Shown: piece by piece, positions 49,348 through 62,492 of the stretch
How positions within the stretch are numbered: the first letter of the stretch is position 1
Layout: every line of letters starts with the position of its first letter
Origin: Brasenia schreberi
Taxonomy: Eukaryota; Streptophyta; Magnoliopsida; Nymphaeales; Cabombaceae
Direction of reading: 5' to 3'
DNA length: 64,000 nucleotides
Assembly (NCBI GenBank): GCA_036023115.1
Contig: JAYKKT010000064.1
Span: 10,128,001-10,192,000, forward strand
Notes under the pieces: model-generated
What the model was told of the DNA's origin: nothing
Database searches by the model: none
The model's input: only the letters and a program-made list of their open reading frames with translations
Translations under genes and position numbers: made by a program

Positions 49348-49643
49348 TGTTGGATTTGCACAAGAAACATCATAATTTCATTGACGATTGATGAAATACA
49401 ATAATAGGGTTGGGCGGCTCCTTCTTGGCAGTCGATGACACTCAATATATACTAGACTTTATAACTTGAAAGACCATATTACCCTTAATAAGTATTTAAT
49501 ATGACTCGGGTCCCAATGGATGAGAATCTGATCCATTGGGATCCAAATCCTAATCTATACATTATGGACTGAACATAGACTAATCTATACATTATAGACT
49601 GAACATAAACAAGATTGAATATGTCAACTTGACTTTCTCAACA
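49348..49643 (-). repeat. 5' LTR of intron-12 Copia
   Basis: 296 bp, same termini as the partner LTR and about 90% alike outside the length difference. Bordered by TAGAT at 49644. Confidence 0.93.
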
Positions 49644-49648
49644 TAGAT

Positions 49649-51300
49649 AATAGCTTTATGTCTGACATAGGGTGTAAGTAGTGGATGGCCACTCTTGGCC
49701 CCATTACAAACAATGACCATGAAATGCAGGAAGAAAGGCCCTCTTCCTGGATTTCATAAGATTGTATGCTTTTGAAAATCAAACATTCTTAAACTGATTT
49801 TCTGTTTTCGAAAAGTACACATGTATCTCCTCGATAAAAGCAAATATTACTGTTAAAAAGGAAAGCCCTGAGCGGTAAACTAAACTATAAAGAAAAAAGA
49901 TATAGAACATATAATGAACACAAAAAAGTGGTTCTTACTCACAGTCTTCTCAGAAAACCCTTTGCGGGTAACCTAAAAATCTTTACGCACACACTTTGTT
50001 CCTATTCTTTACATTTCAAGAGATACAATGAAAGGAAACTGAAAACACCAGTTGAAAGGGGACAATCGGCTTCCACAGCATCACAACCGAACACCATAAG
50101 GCTTCGACAATCTTGGTCATCCCCAACTTTTGGTATTAGACCTTATTCGAGCTCTACGGCAACCTTATAAGTACGCAATTCTGCAAACAACAAACAAACT
50201 ATTAGAGAGCCGAAAAAAGTTTTTTTGGCATAAGAAAATTTTTTGAAATGAAAAAGACCGAAAAGAGAAAATGGAAGCAAGGCAACTGGAAGCCACTGAT
50301 TGAAGGTGGCCTTAGGCTTGTCTAGTGCTTGGAAGTTAAAGGCCAAGGCGGCCAGAAGCAGAAAAGGCCGAAGGCGAGAAAAGGTTTGAGGCAGAAAATG
50401 CTAGACATAGAATGGACTAAGAAGGGCAACGATCGTGGCCCACAGGCGATGGCAGGGCTGCCCTCCTCTCTCGGCCACCCTCCTCTCCCTTCTCTCAGTC
50501 TCTTTCTCTCTCTCATTCTCTCTCTCTATATATAAATCCGCGAAAACCACGGGTGACAAAACCACATGTTTTGCAAAATCGTAGGCGACAACCCGCCTAG
50601 GGCATCAGTTTTGGGATGTGAAATGATAGTTTTGCCCTTCACAAAAATGAAAATTACGAAATACCAGTGAGCAAAATTACTGAAATATCCAGATATTTTG
50701 AGGTGAAAAGATAATTGTACCCTTATAAGAGTAAAAGTGTTTTCTACCCTCCGACAGTCTATGAAACTATAAAGTATAAAATATCAGGGTATAGTTTTAT
50801 TGTATTGCCCTTAGACATTTCAAGAAATTGCAAAACCTGAGTTTTTGGTGATTTTACGATATAGCCATATAAGCTTTATAAAATATCTCTTATACCACCC
50901 CAGAAAGTACAAAATGCCCTTGCACTTTCTAAGAAATATCGTGAACATTAACTTTTCACATTTAGTCTTGATTTTTACATTTTTTCCAGAATAATACATT
51001 TAGGTTAAATAAACTACAGAATAATGCCTGAAAATATTTATGGTATATGTAAGTTAAATAAACTACAAAATCCCTCATTTTTATAGTATTTTCATAATGG
51101 TACATGTAAGTTAAATAAACTACAATATAGACTCATGATATATTTACTATTTAGTACTTAGAACTTATGGATATTGCATTTAGGTTTTTGAATATATTTT
51201 TTGTAGTTCTTTATGAAATGTCTTATGTAAATTTATCTTATGCATATTTTTATGTTTTTTATCTTAAAATGTACAGACTATCTACTTGTTGTCTCTGCCA
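49649..51300. other. VTE2 intron 12 sequence, unassigned
   Basis: No exon matching the missing VTE2 C-terminus was found. A phrase of about 26 bp (GGTTAAATAAACTACA and variants) recurs at about 51002, 51050 and 51108. A CT run lies at 50492-50528. Other open frames lack motifs. Confidence 0.45.
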
Positions 51301-51536
51301 AAAGTTTAAAAAGAAAAATGACTTCTAGAATTTGCGTATCTCAATTGGCAAAGACCGAAAAGTTAATTGGCCTAAATTTCTAAATTTGGAAAAGAAGAAT
51401 ATCACTGGCCTTAACTTTAGAAGAAGTTGATTATGTAATGAAGGAAACAGTTTTACCTCCTACACCAGTTGCAACAGATTAGGAAAGGAAAAGATATAAG
51501 ATATTTATAAAGGATGACACAATAGCCAAGACTATA

Positions 51537-51815
51537 ATGTTTACGTATATGGAAGACGACTTAATTAGGGTCTTTGAGAAATTTGAAACTACAAAAGAAT
51601 TGTTTGATTCCCTGACCACTAAATATGATACAACTAAGTTGCATCTACAACTACTCTTTCAAAAGTATAATTCTTATAAAATGAGAGAAGGTGACAACGT
51701 AATTGAACATGTTAACCAAATGCTAGTAATGGCTAGAGATTTGATTGTAGCTAAGTTAGTCATTCTTGAACCAATGCAAATATCCATAATCTTAAACAGT
51801 CTTGCCCCTTTCTAG
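51537..51815 (+). pseudogene. Copia gag fragment
   Basis: Reads VFEKFETTKELFDSLTTKYD and YNSYKMREGDNVIEHVNQML, the retrotransposon gag (UBN2-type) domain. The same gag extends left to 51318 through a stop. Confidence 0.87.
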
Positions 51816-51872
51816 AACATTGTAACCACAACCCTAAGACTTGGATCTTATTTTACCTTTTATGAACTCCTA

Positions 51873-52190
51873 TTGAAACTAGCAATCGAACAAGAACATA
51901 AGAACAAGAATAAAAGAGAAAAATTGCTAGTTTATCAAGATGATTTAGAGTCTAACTCCAAGAATAATCAGGAAAAAAGAAAAATCACAGGAATCCGCTT
52001 CTCGTGTGAAGTGCTTCAACTGTGGCAAGATGGGGTACTACAAAAGAGATTGCCGCAAAAAGAAGACCAATGGTGGTAACAACCAACGACGCGACGTAAT
52101 GGAGAAGCAGGACATAATTTGCATGATTTTTTAGTGCCTTTACATGAATCGCCCGCTGATTAGTTGGTGGATCGATTCTAGAGCTACCCG
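51873..52190 (+). pseudogene. Copia gag C-terminus with zinc knuckle
   Basis: After a Lys/Glu-rich stretch, one frame gives KCFNCGKMGYYKRDCRKKK. The knuckle has Tyr in place of the zinc-binding His. A protease-like WWIDSRATRHI follows near 52165, with DSG changed to DSR. Confidence 0.85.
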
Positions 52191-52715
52191 ACATATATCG
52201 AAGAACAAAGAGGAAGCGATGGACCTAAAGGTACCAACCTGGTGAGCATCGAGTATATTTGGGGAACAACAATTTTTCTGATGTTCTTGAGATTGGGTCC
52301 TTTAGGATTTTTGTACAAGGCATACCAATTGTACTCACTGATGTATTAATTGTGTCCTCTATCAGGTGCACTCTTGTATTGGTTCCTGCCTTAGTAAAGA
52401 AAGGGTTCAAGGTCAAGTTTGTTCCTAGGAAAGTCACTGTGAGAAAGCATGGCAAGATAACATTTTCTAGTTGATGTTGAGCATGAGTTGTTCAAACTCA
52501 ACATTAATGAAAATGAAAGCTCTTATTCCTTTTATATTGAGAGTGCCTATGTCATTGATGTGAATGTGTGACATAAAAGATTTGGACATATAAGTCTAAA
52601 GAAGTTGATATAATTAATCAACTTTGATTTATTGCTCAATTTTTATGATAATACTTTTAATAAGTGTGAAGCTTGTATACAAGAAAAAATGACTGGAAAA
52701 TATTTTTAAAAGAAG

Positions 52716-52735
52716 TAACTAGGGCAACAACCCTA
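52716..52735. repeat. Target-site duplication, left copy
   Basis: Identical to 56364-56383. Confidence 0.95.
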
Positions 52736-52765
52736 ACAACAACAACAACTAAGCCTTTTCCCATA

Positions 52766-53080
52766 CTAGACAGGGTCAACTACATGGATTCTTTGTTTCC
52801 ACAGAGCTCTATCATGTGTCATGTTAGCAGTTAACTCACAATAATCTAGATCATTCTTTATTTTTTCTTTCCAACACTTTTGTGGTCGTCCTCTACCTCT
52901 TTTAATACTTTTCAAATTTAGTTTTTCATACCTTCTTAGAGGTTCTTCTTTTGATCTTCTTTCTATATGTCCAAACCATCTTAAACAATATTCTCTCATT
53001 TTATCCTCTATTGGTGTCACTCCTAATTTATTTCTAATAACCTCATTATGTATACGATCTTTTCTTGTATAACCACTCAT
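52766..53080 (-). pseudogene. LINE C-terminal domain
   Basis: [34 protein letters not shown] and [18 protein letters not shown], as in the intron-6 copy. It ends near the 3' tail. Confidence 0.9.
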
Positions 53081-53233
53081 CTATCTCAACATCTTCGTTT
53101 CTGCTACACATTTTTTGTACATGTTGATGATTAACTGCCCAACACTCATAACCATTAAACATTACAGGTCTAATTGCTGCTCTATAATATTTACCTTTAA
53201 CTTTAATGATATCTTCTTGTCACAAAGAATACC

Positions 53234-53856
53234 TCATCCTCTCCATTTTAACCAACCAGCACTAATTCTATGCGTAACATCTCCATCAATTCTTCCATCA
53301 CTCTGAAAAATTGACCCTAGATATTTAAAACTTTCCTTTTCGGGGGTGCAATATGTGCCAATTTTAATTTTTATTTCCTCTACAATAACCAAATGATCAA
53401 ACTTAAATTCCATATATTGTGTCTTTGTTCTACTAAGTCGAAGGCCTTTGCTTTCTAATGTTTCTCTCCATAGTTCCAATTTTCTATTAACTTTTTCCTT
53501 AGACTCCTCCACTAACACAATGTCATCTGCAAATAACATACACCAAGGTACTTCATCTTGAATATGTTTTGTTAACTCGTCAATCACATTATAAATAAGT
53601 ATGGACTTAAAGTTGATCCTTAATGTAACCCAATATTAACTTCAAAGAAGTCTATCATTCCTTTATGAGTCCTCACATCTTTTGCACCATTGTATATGTC
53701 TCTTATAAGGTTAATGTATGTCAATGGGATACCTCTTTTTTCCAAGGTTCTCCAAAAAACCTCTCTCGGTACCCTATCGTAAGCTTTTTCTATATCAATA
53801 AATATCATGGGAAGGTCTTTCTTTTTTGTTCTAAAATGTTCCATAAGATGTCTCAA
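53234..53856 (-). pseudogene. LINE reverse transcriptase, palm
   Basis: Two frames: 53856-53620 ([20 protein letters not shown], motif A) and 53587-53234 ([13 protein letters not shown], motif C, then LSRTKTQYMEFKF). A frameshift near 53600 removes part of motif B. The RT N-terminal words (NYRGIKLM region) are at 53990-53860. Confidence 0.92.
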
Positions 53857-53997
53857 AAGGTGAATCGCTTCAACAGTAGATCTGTCTTACAAGAATCCAA
53901 ATTGTTTCTCTGTTATACTTGATGCTTCTTAACCTACGTTCGATAATTCTTTCCCATAATTTCATAGTATGGCTCATTAACTTGATACCTCGATAAT

Positions 53998-54453
<456 letters not shown>

Positions 54454-54842
54454 TCATTAAATAGTCTTGTAAGCCAAGTGATTCCTATTTCTCCTAGTAT
54501 TTTCCAAACTTCTATAGTAATATTGTCTGCTCCTACCGATTTACCACCCTTCACATGTTTAAGAGCCTCTTTGACTTCATTCTTTTGAATACGTCGGTAG
54601 AAATTATGGTTTATATATTTTTCTTATTTGGCTAACTCTCCTAAGCTAATACTAACATCTTTATTTTCATTAAAAAGTTTATAAAAATAGTTTTCCATAT
54701 ATTTCTTATATCATCATTTGCCACTAGAATTTTTTCATCCTCGTCTTTGATGCATCTCACAGAATTAAGATCTTTATTTTTCTTATCTTTAACCCTAGCT
54801 ATTCTAAAAATATCTCTTTCACCCTCTTTTGAGTTGAGTTTT

Positions 54843-55058
54843 TTATATAAATCCTCTCAAAATTTTAGCTTTTGCTTCCGTAACAGCCTTTTTCACTTTC
54901 TTCTTTGCTTTCTTATAAGCTTCTAAAGTTTCACTAGTTTTCTTAGCATAATGTAATTTGTAACATGCCCTCTTTGCCTTGATTTTATTTTGTACTACTT
55001 CACTCCACCACCAAGATTCTTTTTGTGCCGGTACACCTCCCTTAAATTCACCTAACAC
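54843..55058 (-). pseudogene. LINE inter-domain linker
   Basis: Lys-rich segment ([37 protein letters not shown]) between endonuclease and RT, normal for this family. Confidence 0.85.
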
Positions 55059-55272
55059 ATCTTACTTTCACCACTTTTCTAATATATATACCCATATTGT
55101 TCCACGTATCACAAGGTGTATCAACATAATTCCAAGCATCTCCTTGAAGGACTTTCTGTTTAAATATATCTTTTTTTTCGCTTTTAAGGTTTCACCATTT
55201 AGTCTGAATAACTCGATGCACTCTTTTCTTCTTTGTCCATTTTTTTATTTGTAAATCCATAACTAAAAGTTG

Positions 55273-55926
55273 TTAGGTGGTTAAGCTTTTTCTTAGAATT
55301 ACCTTGCAATCTTTACAATATGCTCTATCTTTTTTTCCACAAAGAAAGTAATCAATTTGTGTTTGTGATAAGCCACTCTTATAAGTAATTAAATGTTCAT
55401 CTCGCTTTTTGAAGATTGTATTAAATATAAAGAGATCAAATGCCATAGCAAAATTTAAAATCTCCCTACCTTCCTCATTTATATCCCCAAAACCAAAGTT
55501 TTCATGAATACCTTGATATCCTAATACCTCTTTACCGACATGTCCATTTAAATCTCCTTCTAAACAAATCATTTCCCTTCGTGGAATCCTTTGAATCATC
55601 TTATCTAACTCTTCCCAAAAAGATGTTTTGATACTATCTTCTAGTCCTACTTGGGATGCGTAAGTACAAACTATATTCAAAACCTCTACTCTTAACACTA
55701 ATTTCAACATCATGATTCGGTCACCATATCGTTGTATGTCTACTACACTATCCTTTAAATCTTTATTTATGATAATACCAACTCCGTTTCGAGCCTTTTC
55801 CTTACTTGAGTACCATAATTTAAAACCTTTATCTTCTATCTCCTTTGCTTTTTCTCCAACCCACTTTGTATCTTTTAAACATAGAATATGAATCTTTATC
55901 CGAATCATAGTATCTATCACCTCCAT
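55273..55926 (-). pseudogene. LINE endonuclease
   Basis: The 217-codon frame holds MEVIDTMIRIKIHILCLKDT (QET changed to KDT), [39 protein letters not shown] and [20 protein letters not shown]. This is almost a whole apurinic-type endonuclease domain. The substitution at the QET glutamate suggests loss of activity. Confidence 0.9.
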
Positions 55927-56363
55927 TAGCTTATCGGATAATGTTTCGATATTCCAAGAACCAATACAAATCTTATTATCTAGGACTAGCTTCCTTACCC
56001 CCGCATCTGTCCATATTGAAAATGCGGATACCCTATTTGTAAATTATTCACTACATTCGGGCGGCAATGTAGTAGGCCTAACTTCTTTACCCACACCCGT
56101 CCATGATGTGGGAACCCTCTCTGCAATTGATTCACTATATCCAGGCGAAAATGCAGTGGCACTTCCTTACTTATCACTGCATTCGGGATCTGCAACACGT
56201 TGCTAGGCAGGGACTCCCCAAAGCAATGCTCATATTTTGTGTAATCTATGGTATAAAAATCCGACAAAAATTTACTTTGGTTGTCGAAAGCCTAACACAA
56301 CCCTCCTCCTTTATCCGGGCTTGGGACCAGCAATGCAAGGGTGATCCCTTACATGGGCAGAGT

Positions 56364-56383
56364 TAACTAGGGCAACAACCCTA
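56364..56383. repeat. Target-site duplication, right copy
   Basis: Identical to 52716-52735. Copia coding sequence resumes immediately (LLEIIHTNLCGSF-like integrase). Confidence 0.95.
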
Positions 56384-57379
56384 TTAGAGATTATTCACAC
56401 CAATTTATGTGGATCGTTTAGACTAAGAATACATAGTGAAAAGGTTTATTTCATAATCTTTATCGATGATAACTGAAGATATACTTACATATATCTCTTA
56501 TCACATAAATCTGAGACACTTTAAGCATTCAAAGAATATAAGCAGGAAATAGAGAATGAATTGGGGCATACAATCAAAGTCTTGAGATCAGACAGAGGTG
56601 GAAAATATACCTCAGCATAATTTTTGTAATTCTAAAAAAACTTTGGTATTGCAAAACAAAATATAATGTCGAGGACACCTCAATAGAATGGTGTAGCAGA
56701 GAGACACAACAGGACTATTAATTATGATGAGATCCATATTAATAGATGCTTTTATGCCAAAGATATTTTGGGGAGAAGCAATAAATACAATTGTGTATAT
56801 ACTTAAAAGAGTACCATGTAAAGTTGTATTTTCTATACCATACGAGATGTGGTTTGAAAGAAAACCAAACCTAGGTCATCTCTGGATGTGAGCATCTATT
56901 ACTCATATAAAAATCCTTAACTAGTATAGAGATAAGCTAGACAGTAGGTCCTTAAGATACATATTTATCAGATATCCTAAAGGATCTAAAAGATATTTGT
57001 TTTATCATAAGGACCATAGATTGATAAAAAGTAGGGATGCAGAATTTTTAGAAAAAACTAAGAATGATATCCTTGAGAATGATGATGATTATGTTGATGA
57101 TCTAGTAGGATTAGATCAATCATATTTTGAACCCATTGATGAGCTTCCTGAAACAACTAAATCTTTAAGTTGATACAAAAGGTTTAGGGTTACACCGTCC
57201 TACTTAAAGAATTATCACACTTACCTTGCGGAAGAAGTGTTTAATTCGGTAGATTTATATTAGTTGACTGATAACTTGACTTATCAGCAGGCTATTGACT
57301 CATTTGAATCATTAGACTGCAAAAAAACCATGGATTAAGAAATCGAATCCATTAAAAAAAACCAAGTATGGGAGTTGGT

Positions 57380-57960
57380 TAATTTGCCAAGATGAAGGAA
57401 GGTCATAGGTTGCAAATGGGTTCTAAAAAAGAAGTATAATGTCGAGACATATTCCCCTATTGTGAAATTTGTATTTATAAGAATAGTCCTGGCGATATAA
57501 TCATATTATGATTTAGATTTACATCAGTTATATATAAGGACTGCTTTTCTAAACGTAGATTTAGATGAAATCATATATATGCATCAACACGAAGGATATA
57601 TAGTTAAAGGCGAAGAAGATAAAATATATAGGTTGAGAAAATCCCTATATGGAATGAAACAATCACCTCGCCGATGGTATTTGACTTTTCAAAATGCCAT
57701 TATTGAACTTGGGTTTGTTGCTAATGAACTTGATCACTGCGTATATCTATGGAATAGTGGTTGCCACATTGTCATCTTATCTTTATATATAGATGACATA
57801 TTAATTGGGAATGACAATGAGATGATTCTCAAAAGCAAGTCATGATTAAACTCAAGGTTCGAAATGAAGGATATGGGGAAAGCATCCTATATCTTGGGTA
57901 TAAAAATTTCTCGAGATAGAGAATCAAAACTTTTATGCTTGAATCAAGAGAGATATATTG
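57380..57960 (+). pseudogene. Copia reverse transcriptase fragment
   Basis: Holds CKWVLKKKYNVE, then 57579-57845 (YRLRKSLYGMKQSPRRWYLT, LSLYIDDILIGNDN with YIDD) and YILGIKISRD. Motif A (LDVKTAFLNG) is corrupted just upstream. Inactive. Confidence 0.88.
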
Positions 57961-58151
57961 ATTATATAAAATAGGTGACTGTAAGTTTGCATCTATACTT
58001 ATTGCGAAAGGGTTTAAATTGAGTAAGGATGATTGTTCCAGTGAAGGAGACGATAAGCCTAATATTCCTTATCTAAGGCTATGGGCAGCTTGATATATGG
58101 TATGTTGTGCATAAGACCTGATATCAACTTTAATGTTGGTCTTGTAAGTAG

Positions 58152-58393
58152 CAACAACAACAACAACAACTAAGCCTTTTCCCATACTAGACAGGGTCGG
58201 CTACATGGATTCTTTGTTTCCACAAATCCCTATCGTGTGCCATGTTAGCAGTTAACTCCCAATAAACTAGATCATTCTTTATTGTTTCTTTCCAACACTT
58301 TTGTGGTCGTCCTCTACCTCTTTTAATACTTTCCAGATTTAGTTTTTCTAACCTTCTTACAGGTTCTTCTTTTGATCTTCTTTCTATATGTCC
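58152..58393 (-). mobile_element. RTE LINE 3' fragment
   Basis: Begins with the GTT tail complement (CAACAACAACAACAACAAC) and the phrase GACAGGGTCGGC, and matches the C-terminal coding part until TTTCTATATGTCC. It truncates the sense Copia on its left. Confidence 0.93.
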
Positions 58394-58508
58394 TACCCAT
58401 TTCCCATGAGGTAGGTTCCTTGGACATGCGATGAGCCAAGAGCTTCAGAGTTGCAAAAGCATCACCATGAAACTTGTCGAGGTCATCAAGAGCTTAGGTG
58501 GGGGAGAA

Positions 58509-58848
58509 TATGACCCTTCGATCGCGAACTGAACCATGGTTGTGTAACAGGGCCCCTACATGGGAACCACCCTGGCAACTCTAGCAATAAACTCTCATTT
58601 AGGGGAAGAGTCCCGCATCTGAGTTGTAAGCGTGTCGCGGGCCACGCACTGTTATTTGCTATCAATACAATCTGCTTTCTTATTTATTCTCAAGTATCCT
58701 TGTTATCTCCAAACGACCCTCCCCTATCATCAGTCTTAAGCTTTCGCTGAACCTCTGTAACCTTGGTGAAAGGCTTGCTAGGTTGTGCGCAACCTAGCGT
58801 CGGTCACGCATTACGTGCTTTGGGTGATTCCAACGTCGGGACGTGACA
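58509..58848 (+). repeat. LTR of non-coding element
   Basis: Starts TATGACCC after the polypurine tract and ends GACGTGACA before the primer-binding site. It shares CATGGTTGTGTAAC, GAACCACCCTGGCAACT and GCTATCAATA with the right LTR. Confidence 0.75.
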
Positions 58849-59100
58849 ACTTTGGTATCAGAGCCTGTGCGGTCTCGTTAGACGTTCGGCTGAAGAATTA
58901 ATGAGAAGCATTGTCGCTCACGCACGGTAGAACAAGGAGAGGGTCAAGGTCTATCACTTGCGCACCTTGGGTGATTCCAGCGCCGGGGCGTGACAACTTT
59001 GGTATCAGAGCCTGTGTGGTCTCGTTAGACGTTCGACTAAAGAATTCATAGGAAGCATTGTCGCTAATGCACAGTAGAACAAGGAGAGGGTCAAGGTCTA
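58819..59100 (+). repeat. Tandem duplication of primer-binding region, 147-bp offset
   Basis: TTGGTATCAGAGCCTGTG starts at 58852 and 58999. The units also share GGGTGATTCCA, CTCGTTAGACGTTCG and AGAACAAGGAGAGGGTCAAGG. Confidence 0.9.
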
Positions 59101-59449
59101 TCACTTGCGTGTCAGTCGAAGGAAACGTTACGGTAGTGAGAGACCGACATCCCAAGGCACGCGGAGCGACCCTTGATCAAGCTATCGGTAGTAGGGTGGT
59201 GTGGCCCCCTATCGAGACGATAGTATCCGGAAGCCTAGTATTACTCTAAGATTGAGACTCGAACAATGTCAGCTTCGTTTGCTCTTTACGGGGTACACTA
59301 CGGCAATGGAGATTAGAAAGAAGGATTGGAGGATCCACACACGAGGTGTTGTTCTTCTGGGTTATCCCAAGAGGATGGTCGCGCCTAGGGTGTAGGGCGG
59401 TCATGTGGTGGAAACGTTCATGCGAAGGGGGCGCACCAAACCCCACCAG

Positions 59450-59770
59450 ACCTTGTACATTGTCACCAAATATAAGTCGCGATGAGTAGCGCAGGGATGA
59501 GGATGTGTGGTTGCACCAGAGTGCCTGGGTTGGCAAGGTGACCAATATTGCTCGCGCGAATGGTTGCGCAGGACGGTGAAGTGTTTCATGACTGTTATCC
59601 TGTACATTATCACAAAGTATAAGTTGTGAAGAGTAGCGCAGGATGAGGACGTGTGGTTGCACCACAGTGCCTGGGTTGGTCGGGTGGGCCATGTCGCTCA
59701 CGCGAAAGGTTACGCAGGACGGTGAAATGTGGCAGGATTGTTGTGCCAGTCGCCATCATCGGGACTGGGC
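59450..59770 (+). repeat. Tandem duplication inside the element, 147-bp offset
   Basis: GAGTAGCGCAGG starts at 59484 and 59631. Shared words include GTGGTTGCACCA and AGTGCCTGGGTTGG. Frames on the minus strand here (59246-59701) arise from the repeat. Confidence 0.88.
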
Positions 59771-60601
59771 ACGTTGCGAAGGCACAGAGGCGCTTTCAAG
59801 AGGATATACACGCAATCACAGTATGCAAGCCACAAAGGTAAAGATAGACAGTGCACGGGCATGGGTGATTGACTTACTCAAGGACAGGTGAGGAATGCTC
59901 GGACCAGTCGAGTCCCAGTAGCCTCGGTGAGGCGAGGTGTTGTCGTGGAGATTCCAATTGAAGCATAGGCATGATTTAGCGGCGTGAGTATGGAAGCATG
60001 TGGTTGCACGTAAGTCGTGCCGTCACATTGGCCAACGTTATCCTAGCGTGAAAGGTAGCATCGTATGGGTTGGAGGGACGTTGCACGCCCATTGAGTTGG
60101 GGTGTCGATAACGTGGATGGAGGCCACCTTCGGTAAGGTCAAGCAATACCTGATATGTAGTGCCAAGGTCTTGGACGATGCCACATGATGCAGGGTTGTG
60201 TGGGTAGTCGGTCATAGTGGTTGCGTTGGTGACGTGGAGTGCCAGAGGTTGAAGCACCAATGCAAGTGCCAAGTAGACGTATGGAGCTCGTTGATAACAT
60301 GAGACCTCAAGTGCACCATCTAACCAACTTAAGTGCTTCGTGGAAGTTCATGCCCCAGATCCTTCAAACTTTCAACGGACTACATCCATGCTAGAGGATG
60401 CCGAAGGAAGTTGTTCAGAGTGTGGACCAAGTGGAGACGGGGATGAGCTGAGGTGGCTTCGGTCCTAGGCGGGGCCGAAGACATGGGAATGGTGGGGGAG
60501 TAGACTGATCGTGACGCATCAAAGTTCAAGAACTGAAAGACGTTGCTGGGGGCTACGATGTGTAAGTATTAGAGAACTCCCTTTACCAGAGGATAAGGAG
60601 A

Positions 60602-60910
60602 GAAATTGGCGCGTGTGGCCAGGTTTCTTGAAGACGACGTCATGTGGTGTTGGCGTCGCGAGGAGGCGGATGGTGAGGCAGGATGCGCTCACATCCACAT
60701 TTTGAGAAACTGTCGAGTGTGGCCATGTTTTCGAAGACGATGCCATGAGTGGTGGCATCGCATGCAGGAGGATGTTGAGGCAGGAGGCGCTCGCATCCAT
60801 ATTTTGAGAAATTGGCAGGTGTGGCCATGTTTCTGGAGAACGATACCACGAGGTGGTGGTGTCGTAGGAAAGAGGATGCCGAGGCAGGATGCACTCGCAT
60901 CCACGTTTTG
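60602..60910 (+). repeat. Three-unit tandem repeat, about 102 bp
   Basis: Units end at about 60705, 60808 and 60910 with CATCCACATTTTGAG-like words, each containing GTGTGGCCAGGTTT and GAGGCAGGATGC variants. Confidence 0.9.
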
Positions 60911-62492
60911 GGATCTGTTTAGGCAGGCTCTATGAGAACGTTTTTCTCATGGAAGACTGCGGTAACCGAGATAATGAAGCTTGATGGCTGGAGGCAGGAC
61001 AGATCGTGCAAGATGACACAAAGGAATGCTAGATCCTTATGTTAAGCATTCGGACGTGGAGCCTGAAAGATCGTTCAGTTCAAGTTCCTTGATGGGCTGG
61101 AGTCGTGAGGGGAGGAAGAGCAGAACAGGATCAACTTGCAGACCCCTTTCTGAAGTGATAGTAGCGGCGGAATGTCTGTGTGACAATCGTCGGCAAAGTA
61201 GTTCGAAAAAGAACAGGCATGACACTGAATGGCAGAATGGTTGGAAGAGTAGCAGTGGCAGGACACTTCGTGTGATAGCCCAGGCGGATCTTCCACACCA
61301 AGAGACTACAGGAACAATCAGGACCATACGAGTGTGAGCATAAGAAGGAGGACTTTGCACGTGCTAGTAACGTCGTGGAAAGGACAGGTGCTTCGGATGG
61401 CGAATCAAGGGAAGACACTCTGAGGATTGGTGCAAGGAGACGGTTGAAGGCCCAGATGGGGGGATCAACGTCATGTAGGCCTAGGGATAAGACTTTCATG
61501 TACATGCCGAGTATTATCAATGATAGGGATACCGTAGGTGTGGTTGACAAAGGCGTAACTCGGGGTGAGTTGGCGTGCGGAGGTAACCAACTTGATAGTG
61601 ATGCCGCTTGAGAAATATCGGGTGCTACTGGATGGGAGTGCTTTAGGGTGTGTGCAGAGTTGCGACCAGTCGCGAATGTAGTGGTCTTCAAGGATTGCGA
61701 CCAACCGTGTATTGTTCGCACGTCAGCTTTGGATGATGATCGTGTTCGGAAGGTGTAACGCTTCGACTCAAAGAAGATCAGAAGCAAGGGAATGCTACAG
61801 GTGGTGTGGCGCTGCAAGGTACGAAACAGAGGATACCTCGCGGCAGGGTGTCTTCGAAGACGGATGGCCTAAAAGAATAAAGGAGTGTGAAAATTTTATG
61901 TATCACATGGAGGAGTATGTCATCAGCAGTGGATGACTGCAGGCAAAGGTAACACAATGGTACCAAGTTCAGAGGCTAGAAGACGCGAAGGACTCAGATT
62001 GCAGTTAGAGGCATGACAGAAGATGCTGTACAACACTCTAAGATGCTGCCAACCGTAGACAACTTCTGCGTTGAAGAATAGGAGCGGCGTGATTTGCCCA
62101 ATCGCTCGATTGTGAAGGCAATGACATGCATGAAGAAGTGGACGAATCTGAAGTGGTGTGATGGTCTTGTGGTTAGACAGCGTACTGCAACAGTCTGGAA
62201 GGATGACGGTCCTCAACCAGTCATCTTGAGGGCAGGGGATCGGGCATGCCGACTGGAGCCCGTCCATGACGGATTGCTAACTACCTTCCCTGCGAGTATA
62301 AGGCTTATCATGCGGACATGGAACAATGAGGTTGTAGCTACTACGGGCACCTGCGCCCTAGAGGACAACCAGAGCTGCAGAAGATGAAGGTACAGCGAGT
62401 GGAGAAGCCGACGAACGAGCCAAGAGCTTTAGAGTTGCAGGAGCATCATCGTGGATCTTGTCGAGGATGTCAAGAGTTTAGGTGGGGGAGAA

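Larger units (their letters stand above)
44092..49643 (-). mobile_element. Copia element with both LTRs in intron 12, antisense
   Basis: TAGAT target duplications flank it (44087-44091, 49644-49648). LTRs are 44092-44436 and 49348-49643. A primer-binding site complementary to initiator Met tRNA (TGGTATCAGAACC on the minus strand, 49347-49335) directly follows the 5' LTR, and a polypurine tract precedes the 3' LTR (44437-44448). Gag (48.9-47.9 kb), pre-integrase (47.9-47.5 kb) and RT/RNase H (45.9-44.4 kb) remain. Integrase is missing, and 45.9-47.47 kb holds unrelated sequence. The element starts 45 bp after the exon 12 donor. Confidence 0.93.

Noticed and set aside
51200..51290. TCTTATGCATATTTT as the missing VTE2 last exon
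   Set aside because: The frame does not give LFYAEYLL-like residues and no acceptor AG precedes it.
61131..61817. 228-codon antisense open frame
   Set aside because: It lies in the GC-rich interior of the non-coding LTR element, has no recognisable domain, overlaps other frames, and is expected by chance where stop codons are rare.
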